From Clostridiales bacterium (GTDB taxonomy: Bacteria; Bacillota_A; Clostridia; Saccharofermentanales; Saccharofermentanaceae), in contig JAGCGE010000365.1 of assembly GCA_017649745.1 (NCBI GenBank), positions 1 through 13,506 of the forward strand: 13,506 nt of DNA, read 5' to 3'. The translations under genes and the position numbers were made by a program. The notes below the pieces were generated by a model. The model made no database searches. It worked only from the letters and a program-made list of their open reading frames with translations, and was not told the DNA's origin. Below are positions 6,462 through 13,141 of the stretch, in pieces; position 1 is the first letter of the stretch, and each line of letters starts with the position of its first letter.

Positions 6462-6656
6462 GTCTGCGGGAACTTCTGCATCACCCTCTGCCTCTTCAGG
6501 ACAAATATCAATAGCCGGTGTATCCTGTACATCCGACTCAATATAGTCCTCATTAGCAGAGTTTCTCTTTTCAACCTCACGACCGATGAAATATCCAGCC
6601 GTGCCACCTACTGCGGTTCCGATTGCTGCGCCAATGATTGCTTTTGATACTTTCAT
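6450..6656 (-). CDS. Small single-pass membrane protein (68 aa)
   Basis: The N-terminal half is one glycine-rich membrane segment (residues about 5-25, AIIGAAIGTAVGGTAGYFIG, a glycine-zipper pattern), followed by a charged REVEKR and a very acidic tail (PEEAEGDAEVPADEEA). Start ATG 6656 has AGGAGG 9 bases upstream. The stop TGA lies within a motif copy that also fills the leader of the next (SSB) gene, so the two genes are tightly coupled. Function unknown; a membrane anchor for the replication machinery is one possibility, but this is only inferred from its position. Motif copies encode GYF and DIC. Confidence 0.8.
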   Translation of the reverse strand: MKVSKAIIGAAIGTAVGGTAGYFIGREVEKRNSANEDYIESDVQDTPAIDICPEEAEGDAEVPADEEA

Positions 6657-6691
6657 TTTGAAAGTCCTCCTTTAAAAAAATTTAATATTAA

Positions 6692-6785
6692 AAACAAAAG
6701 TAAAATGGGATTCGAACCCATAAGCTCCGAGTGTTCAATCCGTTCTGACTCGGCGTTTTCACCGTTAAACTATTTACTTTTGTTT
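6692..6785 (-). tRNA. tRNA-like element with oversized anticodon loop (identity unclear)
   Basis: A canonical T arm (ATGGG-TTCGAAT-CCCAT, plus strand 6705-6721) and a D arm (GTTT-AACGGTGA-AAAC) flank a perfect 5-bp anticodon-type stem CCGAG/CTCGG (6749-6753 with 6727-6731), but its loop is 17 nt instead of 7 (6732-6748). The acceptor stem AAGTAAA/TTTACTT (6773-6779 with 6698-6704) continues outward to 13 perfect base pairs (6692-6704 with 6773-6785). No CCA is encoded. If the first ten loop bases were an insertion, the remaining TTGAACA would give anticodon GAA (Phe), but position 37 would be C, which is unusual. It may be a degenerate tRNA, a tRNA with a short insert, or a tRNA mimic; standard charging is doubtful. 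Confidence 0.6.
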
Positions 6786-6819
6786 CCATAATAGACCATG
6801 TAATTATTGCGGATAAATA

Positions 6820-9800
6820 TCAAAACGGTAAACCATCGTCATCCTTGAAGAAGTCACCGAATTGCAATATGTTGTCATACGAATCGTCAACAAGCTGTCT
6901 ATAGTACGAAATATCAATGATGTCCTCGCCCTTATCCTTAAGAGCCTTTACCGATTCAGTATCGAGCCATCTATAGTCTTTCGTACCTGCGGCAAAAGCA
7001 TAACCATCGTCCGTCTTACGAACTAACTTACCTCCACCGCGAGTAACAGGCATAAACGAGCCAACACGACCAATGAACTTATAGTCATGACCTTGATCAA
7101 TAGTATTCTTGAGAATATCAATTTGGTCTGACAGTTCTTTTTCTGACATGCCTCTATATTTAAGAGGTAAATTGCCCATTGCGGAAGTATCCTCATTATT
7201 CTTAACCTTGTTCATAACGGATTTGATTTTGAGCAATTCCTTTTCAGAGTCAGAAACATCGGGAAGATTCTCATTCATGTCTAAATATAAAGAAGAATTA
7301 ACATTAACTGTCACGCCCATATCATAGAAGTCAATGGGTTCATGTGAAAATAACGTCTTAAACACATACGGTTCTGCAAATTCTTTACCGGTAGCAGTCC
7401 AACCATCGTGCTTTTCCCTCTTCTCTACATTGTCCTTAGGCGCATATCCATACTGCATTTTGCAAATATCAGGATCCGCGTAACGAGCAATATAAACCGC
7501 GTTGTTAACAAGAGCCATCTTCTCGTATGTCGCTTCGTGCTCGAACGTATACCCATACATTTTACCGTAATCACTAACGAACTGAATAATTTCAGGTGTA
7601 GCGTTAGGTATTTTGATCGAGTCTGTCTTAATATGAGCGACTGTAAAACCTCTAGCCTGTACTTCATGCTTGAGATTAACCATGAACAAAGCTCCACGTT
7701 TAGCGACAATATTATCGATATTACGAGGATCTTTAAACGGATTTCTAAACTTAGCTGAAGTCAGACCATAAACAGAATTAATAGGAATCTTAAGAGCATT
7801 AGACAATGCCTTAGCCGAGTCCTTATCGTCGAGATACTTTGAAAGCTTGCCATCAAACATTTCACGAACCTTATCGTACTCTCCGTGCTTAATATAAATT
7901 CTTACATCAAGCAGATCGACAAACTTCTGGGTATACTCATCGCCAAATAAGTTCTCGGCTTTGATTGAGTGCGGATGCATCGACGCTACATCCAAGAGAG
8001 CCACATTGTAATATATGCCTGGTTCAGCGTACACATAACCGCCTTCACCTATGAGCTCTCCTCTGTACCACGATTCCCACACGCCTTTTTCGCTCTTACT
8101 ATATGTGTAACCGGGAAATACCGGTTTGTTGTCTTTAAATACAGTGTAGTGCTTGTCACAGTTCATCGCGGGGAATCCTTCTAAAATATCATTGACAGCA
8201 CCCTCGTCAACGCCCATGAATCTGTAGTTGAACTGTGATTGTGGTTCCTTATTGCCACCAAATATAATTCTCGTAGTGTGCTGATTGTTAGTATCGTTAA
8301 CTGTAAGTCCACTAAGGTCAGCAAGAATCTCACGAGCTTTAAAGTCAGAATATCTTTCGTTGAATACTGCCTCTGTAGCAATTACATCGTTGTCACAGTA
8401 TTCAGCAACCATGTCCCATAAATTTTCAGGAACGGGTTCATCCCATGGCAAGTTAAGTTCTACATGATGTATTCCAAGTTCAATCTCCCATTTCTTAAGA
8501 GACTGCTTTTTAGAACAAAAATCATATACATCCGTATACGACAGTCCATATGCATCACTAAAGAAACAATCCTTATCGCCTTTATTTATGATACGCTGCG
8601 ACAAATCGTACAAGGCTTCATTAGAATATCCCATAAGTCGGGCATAAATAAGATGGTTATCGTACTTACGACAGTTGAAACCCACAAGCTTATGCTTAAT
8701 AAGATTTTCAATATCAATAGGCCGAGGATTAATCATCCTAATTACAGGATTATCTCCGGCTTTCTTATAGTTAACCAGAAACAGATTAGGAAATACCTCA
8801 ATATCAAAGAATACAAGGTCTCCATCCGGTGTAGAAACATCTGAAACATCGTCGGACTTAAATTTCATTTTGAGCGCTTTCTTCAAACACCCTTCCGACT
8901 GATGTGTTGAACCGGCAGCAAACGCACATACATCGTCACGAAGATCTGTTACGTCGTAAACAATGCCTGACTTATACGCATTTTCCAGGGTTTCAAATAT
9001 AAAGTTAATGTTACTTGTTGTGTCCGGATGTATCTCTTTATTGAGGCATCGCATGATACGTCTCCTAATTTGTCGTTCGTTTTCGATGCGATAGTCCTCC
9101 ACGGGTTTCGCTCCTTTCAGTGGGAGTCCACTTGAGATAGTTGCTATGGGAATATCGTTACAGATGGTGAGCCGTCTTCTCAATGACTGCTTGCCTGTGA
9201 ACACTTTAACTTCTACACCCTCATCATAAATCTGACTAAGCATACTGACATCGCCAGAATATAAATAATGAAGATGTAGACCTCCTCCAGATTTACTGGT
9301 TTCGCTATATGTTCTAGGAAATTTGTTGGCGGCTTTAATGTTAAGATCGAGTGATTTATTTCCGTCTTTGTCTCGAATATCAAAGTCTATAACAATATGG
9401 TTCTCTGGAACTCTAACATAATGCGTCTTAGAAGTGTCAATAGCCTTTAATGTCGTCTTGACTCTACTCCAAGCATACATCGGCTTTTCTTCTTCGTTAG
9501 CATACTGTGCTGGACAATCAGCTAACTGAATATCAAGCAGAGAGGGTTGTTCTTTAAGGTCAAGCCAAGTTGTTAACTTTTTCACGACCTTAACTTCCTC
9601 TATTCCAGAAGATTTCTCGAGACTTTTCATTTTGAAATTAAGAAATACCTTTCGAGCATTTGTTCCATCAGGTAAAATAAGACGATCTTTGTATTCTTCA
9701 AAATAGTTCTTGAGTTCTTCCTTAAACGTAATTCGTTTCATATATGAAACATGTGAATTGTCACAATATGACTTGTACTTTTCCCAAGCCGATTTTAATG

Positions 9801-10914
9801 TAACGTATTCTTCACGAGCAAAATCAAACGCATTCTCCTCCACGAAATCGTAGAAGTCATTAGTGGCGCTCATCATGTTTATAGGAATATACTTATCGTA
9901 GTAATTATGGTTTTCATGATACACCTCTAAACACTGATTAACGATCTTGCCGTACTCGAACTTCATTTGCCCCATTAAGCGGTTATATTCGTTAAACGAT
10001 ACTTTCTCACCTGATGGAGAAATATCAATGAGTCTTCGAAGTATACCTGACTTAGCATTAGTTATTTTGACGGGTTCGTTAGTGCCCATAAGGAGAAACG
10101 TATGAAATTTATTAGTGTATGTGTGCTTAAATTTTTCGTTTACCTGCAACTCCTCATGAGACACCAACGAATTAAGTCTGGTATTATCTTCTATTCTGCT
10201 GAGGTCACCATCATGATTGATAGCGACAAGCGGATTGTTAGCAAAGGCCTCAAGTGCAAACGCAGCCGATCTCAAACCTAAAGTTTTAGCTTCGAAGTTC
10301 GCACAATATCCAGCAAACAACCCATTAATGATGTTAAGAACAGTAGATTTACCTGTACCAGACGAACCATAAAACACAGCAAACTTCTGCAGGGTCTTAC
10401 TTGCTCCAGACGCTATAGCACCTATAATCCATTCGATTTTATGCTTTTCGTCCGGAGAATATAAAGTACCCACGAGTTTGTTCCATGCCTCAGGTTCGCC
10501 TTCCTCTATAGGATAATTGAGTTTGCGAGTGGCATAGTCTTCTTTCCTAACATCTTCATTGTTAAATATAATTCTTTCGTCCAGATCGTGATAATTATCG
10601 CGAGATTGAAACTTGCAATACTTATTCCATTTATCTACTTGACCACTATCTCCGTCTCTTAGATACTTGACGTTAATCTTGTTCGTAGTATTAGATGTCT
10701 CTTTGAACTGGTTGGCATAATTGGTTATCTCACGATCTATTATTTCAAAGGCTCTATACTCATCACGAGACCAGAAACCGGCTTCTTCATCCCAGATAGC
10801 ATAAAACACGTTACCTTTAATCATCAGATCTTTAGATTTACGCACTATGAATTTGGGATAAATATCAATGCCGTTTTTAGTCATTGAAGTGGCCACGATA
10901 AAAAAGTCAAGCAA
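6820..10914 (-). CDS. SF3 helicase - AEP primase-like - family B DNA polymerase fusion
   Basis: A 1364-aa replisome protein. Helicase domain, about 130-350: Walker A GSSGTGKST (183-191), Walker B-type LVAINHDGD (229-237) and an SF3-like motif LLMGTNEP (274-281). Primase-like AEP domain, about 440-610: VIDFDIRD (508-515), SGGGLHLHY (542-550) and EVKVFTG (568-574). 3'-5' exonuclease: FFDIE (702-706), GFNCRKYDN (745-753) and YCDND (839-843). Family B polymerase: motif A LLDVASMHPHS (973-983), motif B LKIPINSVYG (1041-1050) and motif C HIKTDS (1094-1099). The C-terminus ends DDDGLPF, like an SSB-type tail. Start is TTG 10914, with AGGAGG 9 bases upstream and an in-frame stop directly before; Met 11 is the fallback. 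The stop TGA lies in a motif copy. It would unwind, prime and copy phage DNA; the primase call is the least certain part. Confidence 0.9.
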   Translation of the reverse strand: MLDFFIVATSMTKNGIDIYPKFIVRKSKDLMIKGNVFYAIWDEEAGFWSRDEYRAFEIIDREITNYANQFKETSNTTNKINVKYLRDGDSGQVDKWNKYCKFQSRDNYHDLDERIIFNNEDVRKEDYATRKLNYPIEEGEPEAWNKLVGTLYSPDEKHKIEWIIGAIASGASKTLQKFAVFYGSSGTGKSTVLNIINGLFAGYCANFEAKTLGLRSAAFALEAFANNPLVAINHDGDLSRIEDNTRLNSLVSHEELQVNEKFKHTYTNKFHTFLLMGTNEPVKITNAKSGILRRLIDISPSGEKVSFNEYNRLMGQMKFEYGKIVNQCLEVYHENHNYYDKYIPINMMSATNDFYDFVEENAFDFAREEYVTLKSAWEKYKSYCDNSHVSYMKRITFKEELKNYFEEYKDRLILPDGTNARKVFLNFKMKSLEKSSGIEEVKVVKKLTTWLDLKEQPSLLDIQLADCPAQYANEEEKPMYAWSRVKTTLKAIDTSKTHYVRVPENHIVIDFDIRDKDGNKSLDLNIKAANKFPRTYSETSKSGGGLHLHYLYSGDVSMLSQIYDEGVEVKVFTGKQSLRRRLTICNDIPIATISSGLPLKGAKPVEDYRIENERQIRRRIMRCLNKEIHPDTTSNINFIFETLENAYKSGIVYDVTDLRDDVCAFAAGSTHQSEGCLKKALKMKFKSDDVSDVSTPDGDLVFFDIEVFPNLFLVNYKKAGDNPVIRMINPRPIDIENLIKHKLVGFNCRKYDNHLIYARLMGYSNEALYDLSQRIINKGDKDCFFSDAYGLSYTDVYDFCSKKQSLKKWEIELGIHHVELNLPWDEPVPENLWDMVAEYCDNDVIATEAVFNERYSDFKAREILADLSGLTVNDTNNQHTTRIIFGGNKEPQSQFNYRFMGVDEGAVNDILEGFPAMNCDKHYTVFKDNKPVFPGYTYSKSEKGVWESWYRGELIGEGGYVYAEPGIYYNVALLDVASMHPHSIKAENLFGDEYTQKFVDLLDVRIYIKHGEYDKVREMFDGKLSKYLDDKDSAKALSNALKIPINSVYGLTSAKFRNPFKDPRNIDNIVAKRGALFMVNLKHEVQARGFTVAHIKTDSIKIPNATPEIIQFVSDYGKMYGYTFEHEATYEKMALVNNAVYIARYADPDICKMQYGYAPKDNVEKREKHDGWTATGKEFAEPYVFKTLFSHEPIDFYDMGVTVNVNSSLYLDMNENLPDVSDSEKELLKIKSVMNKVKNNEDTSAMGNLPLKYRGMSEKELSDQIDILKNTIDQGHDYKFIGRVGSFMPVTRGGGKLVRKTDDGYAFAAGTKDYRWLDTESVKALKDKGEDIIDISYYRQLVDDSYDNILQFGDFFKDDDGLPF

Positions 10915-10951
10915 GTCATCTCACCTCCTTTCGGTTAAATATCAACGATCA

Positions 10952-11173
10952 TCATTCATCACTTTCGTCAAACGTAAGCCTTTCATTCTGCTTAGCAAGC
11001 TCCTTTTCCATGTGTTTGTCGAGGAATATAATACCGCCGACAGCAACAAGCGCAAGTGTGCCTGCAAAGAATGCTTTGCGTCTCAACCGCTTTACTTGTC
11101 GATTGAGTCGTGCAATTTCTCGAGTATTCTTCTCTATATCGAGAGAGAACTGTCTGATTAACATTTCATTCAT
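10952..11173 (-). CDS. Small membrane protein with N-terminal coiled coil (73 aa)
   Basis: Start chosen at ATG 11173 (MNEMLIRQFSLDIEKNTREI); GGAGG lies 8 bases upstream (11181-11186), while the in-frame ATG at 11191 lies upstream of that site. Residues about 10-35 form an amphipathic, coiled-coil-like helix rich in Arg and Lys. About 35-53 is a membrane segment (FFAGTLALVAVGGIIFL), and the short tail is charged (DKHMEKELAKQNERLTFDESDE). It lies directly upstream of the polymerase fusion. Function unknown; it may tether something to the membrane. Confidence 0.8.
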   Translation of the reverse strand: MNEMLIRQFSLDIEKNTREIARLNRQVKRLRRKAFFAGTLALVAVGGIIFLDKHMEKELAKQNERLTFDESDE

Positions 11174-11192
11174 ATAAATAACCTCCGCCACG

Positions 11193-11762
11193 TTATTTCT
11201 GGTACTTTATTACATCATTAAGATGTGCTTGCATTTGATACCATATATCCTTATCGGACATTTCACGTAGACTGTAACGCTCAGACCTGAACATACAGCC
11301 TTTTCCATTTTGATCATATGAATATGTATGAAAATTGTTTAGGCATCGGTCATACTCATTCTGATTAAACTGATCATCACCCATATAACCAATACCTAAA
11401 TTTGAGATCATTTCCCAGAACCACTGAGCCGTGCGATCTCCTTCGCTTTCAGAACCCATGATACTGTCTTCGATTCTTACAGCTAAAGCAACCAACATTT
11501 CAAGCATATTGCTTTGAGCTTCCTCAAACTCTATGAATTCTCGGCCACTAACACCGTGGAGGTATTCGTCCATTTTTCGTTCGAACAAATACCTCATGGA
11601 TTTGCCATCTTTTGCTCGTTCGTTATCGAACGGTTTCATTTGTTCATATCTAAAACGAGTAGAATATAAAGTTTTGAAGAGCTTTTTGTATCGAGGATAC
11701 ACTCGTTCATTGGCTATCTTTTTACACAGCCAACTAAAGTAAAGTTCTTCAACTCTGGTCAT
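11193..11762 (-). CDS. Conserved phage protein of unknown function (189 aa)
   Basis: Start chosen at ATG 11762 (MTRVEELYFSWLCKKIANER); AGGGGAT lies about 7 bases upstream inside the previous gene's last codons, and the longer frame from 11792 would overlap that gene. I recognise the pattern YFSWLCKKI..., FNERAKDG-type (here DNERAKDGKSMRYLF), then EMLVALAVRIED and DRTAQWFWEMISNLG as a family common in Firmicutes phages, always annotated as hypothetical. The protein is soluble, helical, aromatic-rich and rich in charged residues. It has almost no copies of the repeated motif (one variant near 11663), which is lower than its neighbours. No function can be assigned. Confidence 0.8.
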   Translation of the reverse strand: MTRVEELYFSWLCKKIANERVYPRYKKLFKTLYSTRFRYEQMKPFDNERAKDGKSMRYLFERKMDEYLHGVSGREFIEFEEAQSNMLEMLVALAVRIEDSIMGSESEGDRTAQWFWEMISNLGIGYMGDDQFNQNEYDRCLNNFHTYSYDQNGKGCMFRSERYSLREMSDKDIWYQMQAHLNDVIKYQK

Positions 11763-11766
11763 ATGC

Positions 11767-12327
11767 TTATCCCCTATCCGAATATGCCACATCAGCGTGA
11801 GTTATACAATAATCCACCCTTTCTTTAGGATTTCTTACGTACAACATGTCCTCTTCGAACTCACCGAAGTGGTATAAATTTTCTTTACCGATAAGCTCAT
11901 CCGGATGCTCAACGATCTCCAGAGTATCGTCATACGCTAAAGTACCGTCAGAATAATATGTCAAATAGTCCATATCTTCGAATTTTTCACCGAACTCGTC
12001 GGGATCGATACAATATGGTTCATTGATCTTGGGTTCAAGATGAGCCTTTCCCGAAATATCAATACCGGTCTTGGTAGTTGTTTCATTCATTTCTTTTTCA
12101 CCTCTATAATTGTCGATGAGGCTATTAATCTGAGCATTCTTTTCTTCCGCTTCTTTTGCGCTCGTAAGAGTGAGTCTTTCTTCCTCAGCGAGCTGCTTGA
12201 ATGCATCTTTTACAGACTCAATTTCTGCTTCAGTACGTTCGCGCATTACGTGCTTAGTTATAAGCGCTCCACCAATTGCGCCAACACATAAACCAGCAGA
12301 AAATATCAATACTCCTTTTAATTTCAT
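11767..12327 (-). CDS. Membrane-anchored protein with conserved acidic C-terminal domain (186 aa)
   Basis: Residues 1-25 form a single glycine-rich membrane segment (VLIFSAGLCVGAIGGALITKHV). About 28-75 form a charged helix or coiled coil (ERTEAEIESVKDAFKQLAEEERLT). From about 95 on there is an acidic domain of a kind I have seen in several Firmicutes phage and host proteins (EPYCIDPDEFGE, YLTYYSDGTLAYDD, YHFGEFEEDMLYVRN). The domain should face the cytoplasm. Function unknown. Start is ATG 12327, 13 bases after GGGAG and immediately after the TAA of the previous gene (TAATATG). Its last codons (AGG GGA TAA) double as the ribosome binding site of the next gene. Confidence 0.8.
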   Translation of the reverse strand: MKLKGVLIFSAGLCVGAIGGALITKHVMRERTEAEIESVKDAFKQLAEEERLTLTSAKEAEEKNAQINSLIDNYRGEKEMNETTTKTGIDISGKAHLEPKINEPYCIDPDEFGEKFEDMDYLTYYSDGTLAYDDTLEIVEHPDELIGKENLYHFGEFEEDMLYVRNPKERVDYCITHADVAYSDRG

Positions 12328-12328
12328 A

Positions 12329-12637
12329 TTAGTTATACACTCCCAATGTTGAAATTATTGCTCTCCGGCAGGCTTCGTCTGAAATATCAAAGCTGTTACG
12401 AGAGTAATTTTTGTAGATGGTTTCTATAATATCTCCGGAATGGGCCATACGTCTCATATCATCGTCATCGAGACCGAGATCTTCGACTTCAGATATGAGC
12501 GTATCAGCTATCTGGTTCTTCATATATATCTCCCTTGCACTATGTATGAGCCAAAGGGGAGTTCGATTTTGATACGAGAGAACCAGATTGTTCCATTCCT
12601 TATTTACTTTGTCTACCAACATAGATGCATTGCTCAT
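12329..12637 (-). CDS. Unknown helical protein (102 aa)
   Basis: The product (MSNASMLVDKVNKEWNNLVL, then REIYMKNQIADTLISEVEDLGLDDDD and IYKNYSRNSFDISDEACRRA) is a soluble, largely helical protein with no membrane segment. It loosely recalls small clostridial DUF3848-type proteins (TPLWLIHSAREIYMKNQI), but I would not assign it to a family. Start ATG 12637 follows AAAGGA and comes two bases after the TAA of the gene upstream (GGATATTAATATG), so these genes are tightly packed. A motif copy is read as FDIS. Confidence 0.75.
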   Translation of the reverse strand: MSNASMLVDKVNKEWNNLVLSYQNRTPLWLIHSAREIYMKNQIADTLISEVEDLGLDDDDMRRMAHSGDIIETIYKNYSRNSFDISDEACRRAIISTLGVYN

Positions 12638-12638
12638 A

Positions 12639-13115
12639 TTAATATCCTTTCTCTTGGTAGGTTATTTGTTCGATGGATTCAATATCGCCCTCGAAAATAT
12701 CAATCGAGGATACTGTACCCATCAAACGTACTTCGCGGGGTAACTTACGAGTGTCGACTATAAATTCAAGCACATTACCGCCACCATCGCGCATCGGATG
12801 ATACATATGTTGACTATCAGTATCCTTATCAGCTTTGCAGTCACCGATCATCACGTTAAAAGTTTCACCAGTATCCAGAGTGATTTTGAAACAATCGCCG
12901 ACCGTTGACGAATAATACGAACCCATAGCCACGAGATAGTAATCATCGACCTTTCTGAGTCCATTTTCATCAGTCCAAGCATACTGCTGAAGCTTATATT
13001 GCGGACTAGTCTCACATGTTATGCATCTGTAATCCATGTAAGATTTAAAGTCGGTGCTAATATCCTCAGGTACCGAGAATGTTAACGCCGACGCAAGTAA
13101 TATTCCTGTAATCAT
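12639..13115 (-). CDS. Secreted protein with a likely signal peptide (158 aa)
   Basis: Residues 1-15 form a short hydrophobic signal-like segment (MITGILLASALTFSV). The mature part contains YRCITCETSPQYKLQQYAWTD, then DYYLVAMGSYYSSTVGDCFKI, DTGETFNVMIGDCKAD and NVLEFIVDTRKL. I recognise this pattern from a family found in gut phages and Clostridia, possibly a double-psi-barrel fold. Two Cys pairs (CITC, and C in GDCF/GDCK) might form disulfides. It could act at the cell surface or wall, but no function is established. Start ATG 13115 has AAGGAG 7 bases upstream. Motif copies near 12681 and 12696 are read as GDIES and IDIFEG. Confidence 0.75.
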   Translation of the reverse strand: MITGILLASALTFSVPEDISTDFKSYMDYRCITCETSPQYKLQQYAWTDENGLRKVDDYYLVAMGSYYSSTVGDCFKITLDTGETFNVMIGDCKADKDTDSQHMYHPMRDGGGNVLEFIVDTRKLPREVRLMGTVSSIDIFEGDIESIEQITYQEKGY

Positions 13116-13141
13116 CGTCTTTCTCCTTGAAATATAAATTT

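Larger units (their letters stand above)
157..12703 (-). repeat. Dispersed, single-orientation short motif (wTGATATTTn in mRNA sense)
   Basis: Plus-strand core AATATCA. By hand count there are about 43 copies, roughly 35 of them preceded by A (AAATATCA), and none in the other orientation. Core first-base positions: 158, 242, 389, 485, 569, 747, 813, 934, 1058, 1213, 1334, 1578, 2192, 2403, 2966, 3087, 3242, 3311, 3455, 3992, 4307, 5045, 5158, 5485, 5843, 6446, 6504, 6816, 6910, 7114, 7465, 8185, 8710, 8800, 9376, 9529, 10021, 10861, 10938, 12055, 12302, 12383, 12696. From base composition about two would be expected. The copies occur in genes in all frames, in gaps, at starts and at stops. 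Function unknown. Confidence 0.85.

Noticed and set aside
157..12703. Fixed helical or nucleosome-like periodicity of the motif
   Set aside because: Distances between neighbours (84, 89, 96, 121, 155, 244, 317 and so on) show no common period by hand.
157..12703. Each TTGATATTT as a -35 or -10 promoter element
   Set aside because: TTGATA and GATATT resemble promoter hexamers, but no partner element lies at a constant distance and most copies are inside genes.
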